Assembly: GCA_905147135.1 (NCBI GenBank)
Contig: LR990054.1
Span: forward strand, 11,445,001 to 11,509,000
Source of the DNA: Blastobasis lacticolella
Lineage: Eukaryota; Arthropoda; Insecta; Lepidoptera; Blastobasidae
DNA: 64,000 nucleotides
Direction of reading: 5' to 3'
This document shows, in pieces, positions 33,001 through 41,059 of this stretch. A program made the translations under genes and the position numbers. The notes beneath the pieces are model-generated. The model saw only the letters and a program-made list of their open reading frames with translations. It searched no databases and was not told where the DNA came from. How positions within the stretch are numbered: position 1 is the stretch's first letter; each line of letters begins with the position of its first letter.

Positions 33001-35252
33001 ACTCTCAATTGTACTTCTACAAACATATTACCATCAGGCAGGCCGTAAGCTTGTTTGCCACCTTGGTAGTATAAAAAAAATATTAACGTTCGTAGCTTAA
33101 GGTACATCTCACCATCAGGAGAGCGGTATTTTGCCACCTTAGCGCAAAGTACTAATACTAGCACATTCAAGGTGCCTAAAAGCAAAGAAACATTGACATA
33201 TTTTTTTTGTAGGACAAGAATAAATAATCGTTATGTTAAAAACTATGATTAAGGTACTATTATTAAGGTAACTATTTTTATTAATATTGTATTGTATCAA
33301 CAAGGTGCAAATGAATATTTTTTTTTACTTTATAATGACTTAGTTGCACAGTGCCCAAACAAAACAAATAACCTTTTGGATTGGAAACCAGTAATAATAA
33401 ACATAAATTGCTATTAGTGTTTCCATACCAAATGAACGAGATTTGCAATTCAAATTCGTATTTGAAAATTAATTAAGTCAAGTGTTCAAATTCGACAAAT
33501 CTGGACTAATTATTCTTTTAATATTCAAAAGTGGTTTAAAAGACTATTTAGTAGCATTCAAGTTCAATTTAGCTATTCAAATATATTCTCGGAGTAGTAC
33601 CTACATGTGGTCGATAAGCAATTTCGTAGTATTTTATGAATCACTAGCTGGTCCACCGCGACTTCGTTCGCATATTATCCTAGCCTATAAACCTTCCTGT
33701 TGAATCACTCTAGATAGATAGAAGAACAATAGATATTGTTGAAAACAGCATACAAATCCGTTGCGTAGTTATAAGATCTAAGCGTATGACCCACAGAATG
33801 ACATTTATGTCTAGATACCAAAACACAAAGTACGTTCATATTATTTTTCCTTTCATCACAGCGAGGAAATATAAAAAGAGAAACACTACAGGAACAAAAC
33901 CAATAGTTGTCGACATTGGAATCGTATTCATGTCCGCTAATGTAATATGCATACAGAATGCATCAGAAATGGTGACTGGTGCATACTCGCAGACCATCAA
34001 TATTTTTTTTATTAACTAGCTTTTGCCCGCGACTTCGTCGCGTCGAAATAGTTTTTAGGGCGGTTTATCTTTTTACCGCTCTACCATTTTAAATGACCTC
34101 CCTAATGTATAAAAGCTGGTACTACGGAGAGGTCAAGCTGTATCTCTGGTTTTACGCCACTGAATTAGATGCAATCTGGCAAAAAATTTAAGTTGTCCCC
34201 ACACTACCAAGCTATTGAAACCAAATCAAAATCCGTTCAGTAGTTTTTCCATATGTATTTCTTATTTCTTCCTTCTAGTATAGTACGGTAAGGAAGACCG
34301 CCTCTGCGAACATGCAGCCATGCGTCAAAACCGTTTTAACGAAAATATTAAATAAATAAATAAATAATCGTGGACAAATACACACAGAGCCATCTAGCCC
34401 CAAACTAAGCAAAGCTTGTACTATGGGTGCTAGCTAACTGATATTCTAATTATATATATTTTTTTTAAATACATACTTATTATATATAGAACACCCAGAC
34501 TCGTAACAGAAATTAAAAGTCATTATTTAAATTTCTGCCCGGCCGGGAATCGAACCTGGACTTCTTGCGTGGCTGACTAGCATGATAACCACTGAACCAC
34601 TCAGGAAGTCAAATAATATTAATTCATTAAAGTACTGTACCTTCGGGCTACGATTTATTCGGTCTTTCACAGTTATAATTAGGTATTTTAATCCAAAGAA
34701 AGTGAAAAGTTATTTTCAGCATGGAACTTTTTGCGGTCTGTATTAAGTACTTGAATTTATTTTTACCAGTTAATCAATTACTGACAAACGAGTAGATATA
34801 ATAGGATTAAACCTACGATATAGATAACATTTATATCATAAAAGCTAAGCCTAATTACTTATATATCAACAATAAACAAAACATAATTTTCATGCATTAA
34901 GGTTTCACATATCAAAAATATAAAGCCGCAGGTGCTGTAGACCTGCGACAAAATGCTTGCATCCTGCAGTTAGGATGCATTTTCAAGCATGAGTAAAATA
35001 AATAAGGCTGGTTCCCATCCAGCCGGACTCCTCAGGCTTGGCTGAATCCTACCACCATTAAAATTACTTAACAATAGTAGAGAATTAGAAATTATTTACA
35101 TACAAAAAATCCGCATCAAAATTCGAAATCACTTTAAAAACAGTTACGAAACAATTTCAAAACTTACGTGCCAACCTCGCGTGCCCAGTTTGACATAAAC
35201 ACTTCAGGAATACCAGGAGCACACAGGGACCGATCACATTGGATGTAGCCAT
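20839..35252 (-). CDS. JHBP/takeout-family secreted protein, gene B (complete, five exons)
   Basis: Exons 35252-35168, 28749-28527, 25028-24898, 21976-21821 and 21008-20839 join in frame (phases 1, 2, 1, 1; all introns GT-AG) to 254 codons plus TAA. Residues 1-25 are a signal peptide (hydrophobic run GPCVLLVFLKCLC, likely cut after A25). The mature part has HPC at 33-35 with a second cysteine at 43 (the usual N-terminal disulphide pair), GIPKLGVPSLDPF, LLFPINGEGD at 132-141, YSFDYGD, and FLNENW with the C-terminal helical region. The length and layout fit the JHBP/takeout family, whose members bind hydrophobic ligands in haemolymph or on tissues. The start is the only ATG before the signal peptide. 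Introns total 13.6 kb and are full of SINEs and other elements. Gene C upstream is a close paralogue: 8 differences in the 51 whole codons of exon 4. Ligand and expression are unknown. Confidence 0.92.
21060..21420 (+). pseudogene. RTE-like LINE 3' fragment in gene B intron 4
   Basis: The plus strand reads RLKWQWAGHIAQRTDG near 21218-21268 and then a decayed tail including GGPTTWE and RTGLC, ending in ATGATGATG. That is the C-terminal signature of RTE-type ORF2. Related fragments lie at 1020-1215 and 29600-29890. Confidence 0.75.
21821..21976 (-). CDS. Gene B exon 4
   Basis: 156 nt, acceptor CTTCCAG, donor GTAAGT. It encodes KMKVDITTKYVKDDKGVDH, IKSYKYSFDYGDR and DLKNLFKESKEL. Phase 1 on both sides. 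Confidence 0.92.
22083..22420 (-). mobile_element. SINE family 1 copy in gene B intron 4
   Basis: The body end is at 22083 (CCATGATCCAGG-type boxes near 22129) and the tRNA-like head lies near 22340-22410 (B-box complement GGATTCTAGCCC, A-box complement CTTAACCACTCAGCCACC). It is nearly full length and inverted relative to 16464-16805. Confidence 0.8.
22445..22590 (+). mobile_element. SINE family 1 fragment, 3' half
   Basis: It contains GGGTCACGGAGGTCAGATGG, GTCGCTCCACTGTAATTACC, CTTGGATCATGGCCAAAGCC and AACGCCAAGATGATTTTATT. The head is missing. Confidence 0.75.
22715..23010 (+). mobile_element. SINE family 1 copy lacking most of its head
   Basis: It starts within the B box (GAATCCCACTGCGGCCATGT) and then carries the whole body to AATTAACGCCAAGATGATGA. 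Its last 70 bp form one arm of the inverted duplication described at 22940-24700. Confidence 0.8.
23785..24060 (-). mobile_element. SINE family 1 copy (part of duplicated segment Y)
   Basis: The body and tRNA-like head are in reverse orientation: CCATAATCCAGGTTTTAGCA, CTGACCAGATTGGATAATAG, GAGTCATTGGTATATAGCGG and GGATTCGAACCCGG (B-box complement). It is almost identical to the copy at 24380-24640. Confidence 0.8.
24320..24640 (-). mobile_element. SINE family 1 copy, chimaeric at its 3' end
   Basis: The first 70 bp (to about 24389) derive from the SINE at 22715-23010 and the rest from the one at 23785-24060. The join lies in the shared block ACCAT. This is a product of the rearrangement and not an independent insertion. 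Confidence 0.8.
24898..25028 (-). CDS. Gene B exon 3
   Basis: 131 nt, acceptor TAATTTCCAG, donor GTAAGT. It encodes LEFHTNLTIKGQYTAVGQ and ILLFPINGEGDAKIKL. This is the segment holding the family's PI-x-G-x-G turn. Confidence 0.92.
25215..25460. repeat. Dispersed repeat with CCATCAGGTGG end, gene B intron 2
   Basis: It contains CCATCAGGTGGTCGGTGTGC and TTGTTTCCCTAGCGTATGAC followed by ATAAAAAGG. Similar ends are seen at 33090-33130, 40428-40470 and 59090-59135. I read them as 3' ends of LINE-type elements, but no coding part is left here. Confidence 0.5.
26234..26412. mobile_element. 179-bp MITE with about 47-bp terminal inverted repeats
   Basis: It starts GTCCAAATTTTGCGAACGCG and the inverted end reads GTCCAAATCTCACGAACCCG. 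The arms continue with GAATGCGCAGTTGCAACAGC and AAATGCGCAGTTGCAGCAAC. A related end is present near 54820-54880 in intron 1 of gene C. No target duplication is clear. Confidence 0.75.
26413..28526. other. Intron 2 DNA of gene B, mostly unrecognised
   Basis: AT-rich sequence. A GC-richer patch at 26925-27075 contains TGGCGGCGTTTGTCGCCGTC and GCCGCCGACAAATG and may be another small inverted-repeat element. Otherwise nothing is recognised. Confidence 0.4.
28527..28749 (-). CDS. Gene B exon 2
   Basis: 223 nt, acceptor AAATTCCAG, donor GTGAGT. It encodes DYIHPCNASNWNACM, AIPEFVKGIPKLGVPSLDPF, IAIPLSGLKVTYHQGKVTGF and RKAVVDNV. It carries both N-terminal cysteines. Confidence 0.93.
29600..29890 (-). 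pseudogene. RTE-like LINE 3' fragment in gene B intron 1
   Basis: The minus strand encodes the tail of an RTE ORF2, including GRPPTRWTDDL-like and WMRKAQDRPLW-like residues, broken by small changes. The strongest landmarks are GAAAGACGCCCGCTGCTAGG and CACAAAGGCCGGTCCTGTGC. Confidence 0.7.
30600..30775. repeat. CpG-rich repeat (AGTCACCGCG family)
   Basis: A GC-rich island in AT-rich intron DNA, with CACCCGCCTAGTCACCGCGT and GGCAATGTATAAACGGGCC. Related AGTCACCGC blocks occur at 59327-59338 and 62500-62530. It is probably a MITE family; the ends are not resolved here. Confidence 0.45.
31215..32265 (+). mobile_element. SINE family 1 copy interrupted by a foldback element
   Basis: The head (TTGAGTATCCGACTCGTAAG, GGTTCGAATCCCGC, ACCAATGACTCTTTTCTGAG) runs to TTATGTAC at 31326. 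The body resumes at 32027 with GTACATTAGTTGAATTCTAA, then CGGTGAGGGAAAACATCGTG and onward to about 32262. Removing 31327-32026 gives the sequence seen in intact copies. Confidence 0.85.
31326..32026. mobile_element. About 700-bp foldback element inside the SINE
   Basis: Terminal inverted repeats begin GTTGGCTGGTCCAAAAGTTT (left) and, inverted, GTTGGTCCGAAAGTTTTTAA (right). They can be followed inwards for about 230 bp on each side, including AACGGCTTGTTATGCACCCT with AACGGCTTGTTAAGCACCCT, AAATCACTAGCCGG, GCATTTCGT and TGTATTATGATTATAAATAT in both arms. The loop is about 230 bp. The target duplication is TA or GTAC; the palindromic site makes this ambiguous. No transposase is encoded. Confidence 0.85.
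32675..32935 (-). mobile_element. Short repeat (family 2), inverted
   Basis: Read backwards it has the same blocks as 17330-17612: CATAACAGTCCACTGCAGGA, ACACTGCTGCCCATTTTCCA and GGACACCACACGG. It is nearly full length. Confidence 0.75.
34015..34290 (+). repeat. Dispersed repeat starting with CTAGCTTTTGCCCGCGACTT
   Basis: The start is CGCGACTTCGTCGCGTCG and it runs through AATGACCTCCCTAATGTAT, GAGAGGTCAAGCTGTATCTC and AAAATCCGTTCAGTAGTTTT. The same order occurs at 57925-58265. It is non-coding; other starts of this family are at 33645 and 54385. Confidence 0.6.
34378..34615 (-). mobile_element. tRNA-headed SINE (family 3)
   Basis: On the minus strand the head reads CTGAGTGGTTCAGTGGTTAT and later CCAGGTTCGATTCCCGGCCG (A- and B-box-like). 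The body contains TTTAATTTCTGTTACGAGTC and TGGGTGTTC. A related head is at 12345-12425 and a short one at 50205-50250. It is not a functional tRNA: it does not close into an acceptor stem. Confidence 0.7.
34925..35024. repeat. Three consecutive stem-loops in gene B intron 1
   Basis: Hairpin 1 is CGCAGGT-GCTGTAG-ACCTGCG (34927-34947). Hairpin 2 (34953-34990) has outer arms ATGCTT/AAGCAT and inner arms GCATCCT/AGGATGC. Hairpin 3 is GGCTGG-TTCCCAT-CCAGCC (35006-35024). All are perfect stems within 100 bp. The following GGACTCCTCAGGC block recurs at 38173-38186, so this is probably the end of a transposon family. Confidence 0.7.
35168..35252 (-). CDS. Gene B exon 1 (start codon and signal peptide)
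   Basis: ATG at 35252-35250. It encodes MATSNVIGPCVLLVFLKCLC and then QTGHARLA, and leaves in phase 1 at a GTAAGT donor (35167-35162). The same length and pattern occur in exon 1 of gene C. Confidence 0.92.
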
Positions 35253-35369
35253 GACTGATTACTAGCCAAATTTTTTCGCAATGATATAACAGACGTTACC
35301 ACCGGCTAGCGAGCCCACGGATGAATGCTTGCTTACTCTGACAATACACCAAAGGACGATGCATAATAA

Positions 35370-35375
35370 TAAATA
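35370..35375 (-). promoter_or_regulatory. TATA-like box of gene B
   Basis: TATTTA on the minus strand, 118 bp before the start codon, in the context CACTATTTATTATTATGC. Gene C has CACTATTTATTATAATTA at 123 bp before its start. Conservation between the paralogues supports a core promoter; no transcript data are available. Confidence 0.5.
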
Positions 35376-35432
35376 GTGTTGAGACCTTCGTTACTTCCCC
35401 ATCGATTGTCGTCTATTGAGCTTGAAATTACA

Positions 35433-35440
35433 TATCGATA
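35433..35440. promoter_or_regulatory. TATCGATA palindrome upstream of gene B (DRE-like)
   Basis: The 8-bp palindrome starts 181 bp before the gene B ATG and is repeated almost exactly in place before gene C. TATCGATA is the known DREF/BEAF-type site in Drosophila. Use by this insect is inference. Confidence 0.5.
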
Positions 35441-36124
35441 ACTGACCATTACAGATTTCGTGTCCGGTTTTTAATTAATCGATAAGCGATGATGACAGGT
35501 CTTTAAAGCGTAATTTTAAATGGTGTCCTAATGACTTATTTATTGTAGTTTGCAACTGGCTCTGTTTTGGTTGTTACCAATATTGCTATTGTAGATTAAT
35601 TAGGTTGCAGTCAACAAATGAAATCGATGGCAAGTACCTAGCCTACCTTCTAATTTGTAATTATTTTTCAATTTATTATGTTGATTAACATTTTGTAGAA
35701 ATTTAATTTAGTAATTTATTTGATAATTTATGTTATGTTCCATTGACTTTTGTTGTAATTTATGTACCGAGACAATTACATTTGTATGCCGCTAATAGTC
35801 AATTTTAATTAAATCTAAAACACTGTCACCCAAAATTTAAACATATAAACATTTGAATTTGAATTTACCTTATTTATCTTCTAAGAATTTATTTGGTACC
35901 TACGAAATAAGTATGTATTTTTCTTGTTGATCGAAAAGAAGACTAACCTTACAAGATCGTAGTCTTCGACACGAACAATCCCATCTCCTATTTCTAGCCT
36001 ATTTTGCAGTAATTTGCGAAGAGTCTTATTTTAGAGACTTTAAATTCGACTCCATCTTCGAGACTTGCGTTGCTTACATAATTTTCTGCAGATCAAAACT
36101 TGATATGGGATATTAAAAATAATC

Positions 36125-36365
36125 ATATTGGTGCCAATATCTCGTTCGTGCTCTCGAGCGCTAAAACCCGTGGACCGCCTTGACCAAGATCCAAGATTTG
36201 GCAAATCAGGGAAATACTGAATAATAATCTCCGAGATGCGGTTAACAGGGGAACCTGGTCAAAGTGGATCATGGTTACACATTCATTCGCCTGAATGGGT
36301 TTTTTCACGATGTTTTCCCTCACCGTAAGAGCATCAGTAAGTGTTCAACTAATGTACATAAAAAT
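36125..36365 (-). mobile_element. SINE family 1 body, inverted, head mostly lost
   Basis: Blocks GGACCGCCTTGACCAAGATC, AACCTGGTCAAAGTGGATCA, ATGTTTTCCCTCACCGTAAG and AGTGTTCAACTAATGTACAT are in inverted order relative to 16464-16805. Only a trace of the head (TGTACTTCTCGCTTACGATC) remains. Confidence 0.75.
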
Positions 36366-37029
36366 AAATCACTGTCACATGTACTTCTCGCTTACGATCC
36401 TGATGGGGATTCTTAATGTTATGTTACAAATAACTTTAACCTTACCTGCTTGGTCGAATGCATCACTCTGGTAAAAAAAACTATATCGATAAAATCTATG
36501 CATTTGTGGACAACACTACTGTATCTTTTCCTTAAAATAGTTTTAAACATTGAACGTGTTTACCTTTACGACCGTGATTATAGAAATAATGCCAACATAG
36601 TTTGCGCAAGACAATTCGGGGTCTATTTTTCCACAAACGACGACAATGGAATCATTTTTAAAGAGCACTTTAAAATAAGTCTTTGTCGTTTATTTCCGTA
36701 ATTTCAAAATCCTGTTCAGCGTAAATCAAGATCAAGAGCCGTCTTGCTAATACTACTACGTATGTAGGTACGCGTAATAGTATTTATGTGTATTCATGGT
36801 ACAACCTGTTATATTTGATTTTTTTAAAGTATATACCAAGTTTGTGATAAAGATTATTTAAATTGTGATAGCTAGTAAGTGCTTCATTCATATTTCTAAG
36901 ACTAATTTTGTCCTAAAAATATGTGAAACAATTTTCTCCACCTCTCCGTGAGACCCACGCTTCTCGATCCTTCTCTACCTTTATAATTTCAGTTTTAAAT
37001 GCGCTATTTAGAATAATATAAAATAATAA

Positions 37030-37865
37030 TATTGGCGTCAATATCCATGTGGCCTGGTTTCGCCTTTGACAATAATCCAAGATTTGGAAGATCAAGTGAT
37101 TACAGTAGAGCGACTGCCATCTAACTTTCGTGACCCGTCACGTCTGATATGGTTTCTTCACGATGTTTTCCGTCACCATATATACCCTACGCTGTATTAT
37201 GCCATACGATAACGATTCCTCCGTGAACGATTCCTTTTCTCCCGGTCGCAAGACAAGCCTTGCCGTTCCAGCATTAAGTCGCTGCTGGCTATTCCTCCCC
37301 ACCATTCCGACTTTTTCTCCTACTCTTTCGCTGTACATGGTGCAAGATTGTGGAATTCTCTGCCTCATGAAGTACGTGATAGTTCCTCTATCACGATGTT
37401 TAAGAAGCGCGTTAAGGAGCATTATCTCTCTCTATCTGTCTAATATTGTGTATATATGTATGTATTGTATATATGTATCTATATATGTATATATATATAT
37501 ATATTTTTTTTAGGTATATGGTATATATGTAGAAATTTATCGATAGTGTAGTCTATTTTTAATAATTAAATATTTATGTATTGTGCACGTCTTAAACTAC
37601 TTCCAGTCATCACGTTCTCTTTGCTGTAGGCCTGCTGGAAGAAATTTCTTTTTAGAAATAAGTAGTGCCTTTTGTGTCATGTATATATTTACCATATCTT
37701 TGTTACCATTTTTGTGTGCAATAAACTATTAAATAAATAAATAATAAATAAATAAAGATAAATAAGTAAATAATAACTGCTAACACGTCATTGGTATATG
37801 ACGGCAATGGGGTTCAAACCCGGTACCTACGTCTCACTCGACCCGCTAGCTAGACCCCCGCAGCT
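37030..37865 (-). mobile_element. SINE family 1 copy split by a LINE fragment
   Basis: The body (GGCGTCAATATCCATG, CACGATGTTTTCCGTCACCA) is at 37030-37180. The head (GTCATTGGTATATGACGGCA, GGGGTTCAAACCCGGTACCT) is at 37785-37865. The gap is filled by the LINE 3' end at 37181-37760. About 45 bp of the SINE between the parts is absent, so the insertion was not clean or later loss occurred. Confidence 0.65.
37181..37760 (+). mobile_element. 5'-truncated LINE 3' end with A/T-rich tail
   Basis: In one frame it encodes GARLWNSLPHEV-like residues near 37335-37370 and then SITMFKKRVKEHYLSLSV followed by a stop, a typical end of jockey-like ORF2. The 3' UTR holds a (TATATG)n run at 37440-37512 and ends in AATAAACTATTAAATAAATA with an A-rich tail. 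It lies inside a SINE. Confidence 0.75.
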
Positions 37866-38389
37866 GTATTAGAACGCTCATTTACTGCAAAATTTTATGG
37901 ACTAAATATATTAACATAATACACAAACGACCCGCCCTGGTTTCGTAAGGGTCTTTTTATGCTACTCAGTGACAAGCGAGCAGACAGCCCACCTGATGGT
38001 AAGTGGTAACTGTCGCCCATAACATCTACAATTCTCACATTTAGTTGTCACTGTGAGGACTAAAATGAAATGCCTCATGCTTGTAATTCTTGCTTGTAAT
38101 AAACCGGTACACAACAATGCAAGCATTGTTGTTTGGCGGCAGAAATAGATAAGGCGGTGGTACTCACCTAGGCGGACTCCTCAGGCGTAACAGAGTCCAG
38201 TGATGAAATATTTTTAGGTCGATAAATACGATTTCTCGGGATTACTCTATAATCTCAATAAGAATGTATGTATTATACTAATATAATCTACCGGAAGAAA
38301 TTCTCTATAATTATGTACGTACAGAGCGATGGACGATGGGTGACTTTGTTTTATACTAGGTACTAGTATAAAGTATTGTACTTATTATT

Positions 38390-38622
38390 TTAATTTTATA
38401 TCAATTTAATTTATTATTTAATCACATGTTTTTATTTGAACGGATTATGAATTATTGTAAATTATTTAATCTGGACATTTTATTATTCGTAAATTATTAT
38501 AAATTATTGCATGCCAGATTCTGGCAGTTTGTGAATCAAAAATGTTATATAGGTATAAGATCCTATTGTATACGAATATAAATAATGAAGCAATAAAGAC
38601 ATTCTATTCTATTCTATTCTAG
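38390..38622 (+). mobile_element. LINE 3' UTR with (ATTCT)n tail
   Basis: Non-coding end of a CR1-like LINE: TTGCATGCCAGATTCTGGCA, TTATATAGGTATAAG, GCAATAAAGACATTCTATTC and a run of ATTCT units. The same tail type closes the LINE at 19260-20510. Confidence 0.65.
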
Positions 38623-38989
38623 TGGACCAAATACTACCCTACCCTCCGCCTACCCTACACTTACCTTACCCCTACCTACATTTTTTTTTCTTGCTTACCA
38701 AATCCCTTCAACCTTCGTAGACCCGAGGATAGGGACATGCAATCGCAGGATCGACCATCGCCAGTCACAATCCAACTCAGCGCGCTTACCGATAGATGTG
38801 TTAGCGTTATGTTCCCGCCAGCCTTTACAGCTTCTAAGCTGATCTTCGAACAAATGTCGGCAGCAGATCCGTCTCTCATGCACAATAAGTTTCACAGAAA
38901 AAATAATAATCTATGAACTAAATTTCAATACAAGTGCAGGTAACGACGGTATATCCACAATCCATTAATTGCTTCTTCTGATCAACAAA

Positions 38990-39630
38990 TGCCTAGCCGA
39001 TGGAAATTTTCCCAATTAATTAAAGATAGCGAAGGTGACTCCTAGCTACAAGTCTGGTGAAAAATATGACCCAGGGAATTATCGCCCAATATCGGTGTTG
39101 CCAGCAATCTCAAAGATATTCGATAACGTCCTTTATAACCTGCACGATAAATATCATTCCTCTTTGAACTTTATTTTCTCCAAACAGTACGGATTTCGAC
39201 CGAAATCAAACACATTATCTGCCCCCACTGATCTTGTAAGCATCATAAAAGAACGCATAGATAAAAAACAAGTAGTTTATCGACCTAAAAAAGGCTTTCG
39301 ACACTGTCAGCCACACCATGCTCTAAAAAAGCTAGAAGACGTAGATATCACTAGACATACGTTCAAGATCTTCACATCTTATTTAGAAAATAGGTCCCAA
39401 GTTGTGAGGATCTGCGACCAATGCAGTGATTCCCGGATTATGACATGTGGAATTTCCCAGGGCTCTATTGTTCGTAATCTACATCAATAACTTTCGCGAT
39501 GTTGGTCTGGATGCTGATGTAACCGTTTACGCGGACGACACAACTTGATTTTATTTCGGTCACAAAATAGAGGCTCTCATAGAAAAGGCGCAAGCTGACT
39601 TTAATTTAATAATACGTGCTTATCCGTACG
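38990..39630 (+). pseudogene. CR1/jockey-like reverse transcriptase fragment
   Basis: The frame 39035-39490 reads YKSGEKYDPGNYRPISVLPA, ISKIFDNVLYN, FSKQYGFRPKSNT, KKGFRHCQPHHALKKLE and CGISQGSIV. After a short break the catalytic VYADDTT follows at about 39525, then a stop. The order of motifs is correct for an RT, but frameshifts and stops make it dead. A SINE fragment begins directly after it. Confidence 0.82.
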
Positions 39631-39633
39631 TAA

Positions 39634-39770
39634 CCATGATCCAATCTGATCAGGTTCCCCTGGTAGTAGGTGGCTCCACTGTAATTATCTGAACTGGATT
39701 ATGGTCAAGGCAGACTCAGGGCCCTCGTGCGCGAGAGCAAAACAAGGACATTAACGCCAAGATGATATTT
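39634..39770 (+). mobile_element. SINE family 1 fragment (3' half)
   Basis: GTAACCATGATCCAATCTGA, GGTTCCCCTGGTAG, TGGATTATGGTCAAGGCAGA and ACATTAACGCCAAGATGATA are in plus order. A 15-20 bp internal deletion removes the GTCACGGAGGTCAGATGG block. Confidence 0.75.
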
Positions 39771-40129
39771 ATTTTCAATACCTAGTTTATCTGTATTACT
39801 TATCCAATTATTTTTAAATTCTTGTATCAAAGGTAATTTTTTATAGCATTTTAATGTTTTGCGTATAATTATGACATTTAAAGATTTCATAATCTCAGCT
39901 CACAATCAAGAACTATTTATGAAGAAATAACACAAAAACAAACAAAAAATGTAAACGATGGTTTTAAAGAGGCTATTTGAGATATTTGGGCTCGAACAAG
40001 ACTATAATTTGACGATGACTTTGTGACAATATAAATATACCCCAGTATATAAACGCATATAAATTAGTATACTTACGAAGATCAATTTGTTTTGTAGGCG
40101 CTGATTTACGTAATAACATACAATTCATA

Positions 40130-40475
40130 GTACCTCGTAGGATATCCTTAGTTATGTCGTATTTAACTCCGCCATCCTACCAACCGCCGTGGGCTGGGTA
40201 CTCATCCCCATTACGTGTACCCTCTAGTGGTATCCACGCGAAGATTCGAAAGAACATTTCTCGCCCGTACGATTCGTATGTAGAATGACCTATCAGCCAC
40301 AATGTTTCCTTTGTACTTATGACGTGGGATCGTTCAAGAAGTATATTTGATGTCTCCTTAAAGGCGGGTAACGCATTGGTAGCATCACTAGTGTTGCTGA
40401 TGTCCATAGGCGGCGGTGACGACTTTCCATCAGGTCCTGCGGGCCTGTTTGTCTGCCGTATTACATAAATAAAAA
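40130..40475 (+). repeat. LINE-derived 3' end with CCATCAGGTCC
   Basis: It contains CTAGTGTTGCTGATGTCCAT, AGGCGGCGGTGACGACTTTC and CCATCAGGTCCTGCGGGCCT, then GTCTGCCGTATTACATAAAT. This pattern ends many insect LINE copies; the coding part is lost. Confidence 0.55.
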
Positions 40476-40539
40476 GAGTCCGTAAGCGAGAAGTAGTACC
40501 GGATACATTAGTTGAACCCTAACCGATGCTTTATTGCTG

Positions 40540-41040
40540 AAAAAACCTCGTGAGACAGGCATTTGACCGCCATCTCACCTGATGGTAAGTGACGATGCGG
40601 CCGATGGAGCATGCCCGTCTTGGAACAGCCAATTCACTCAAGCCTTGAAGGCGTCCAGATTATATTGATCAGAGGACACACTCGCAGACAACGTGTTCCA
40701 TTCCTTAGCCGAACGCATTATAAAGGTCGAACCAAAGCGGCTCGTGCGGATGAAAAGCTCGCCCGATTGCAGAGAGGTGCCGGCGGAATGAGGTCGTGCC
40801 ACTGTTTCGCACACTCTCCAAAATGTACCCCGTCCAGAATGTGTCTGTTACGGTTTCATACCTTAATACGAGTATTCCTTCTGACGAGGCGGGTCATTTT
40901 CGTTTTAAGGTAATCCTCACATCCGGGTCCTCGGCATCCTGGCATCGGATACGAATGGTAGAACAGTAAGCCAGACAGCCTACGCCGACGAGTCTATCAA
41001 GCCAGGAGATTGTAGCAACTTTCACGGAGACGTGGCGCGT
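40540..41040 (-). pseudogene. LINE ORF2 C-terminus, inverted
   Basis: The minus strand at about 40830-40640 reads IMRSAKEWNTLSASVSSDQY and NLDAFKA before a stop, the usual final block of jockey-like ORF2. It is followed by ACTTACCATCAGGTGAGATG. Upstream sequence to 41040 continues the same element in broken frames. Confidence 0.65.
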
Positions 41041-41059
41041 CCGAGGAAGAGACACAGCG

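Noticed and set aside
34538..34612. tRNA-like sequence with a clear B box
   Set aside because: The 5' and 3' ends do not pair into an acceptor stem and the sequence continues into a SINE body; I call it a SINE head.
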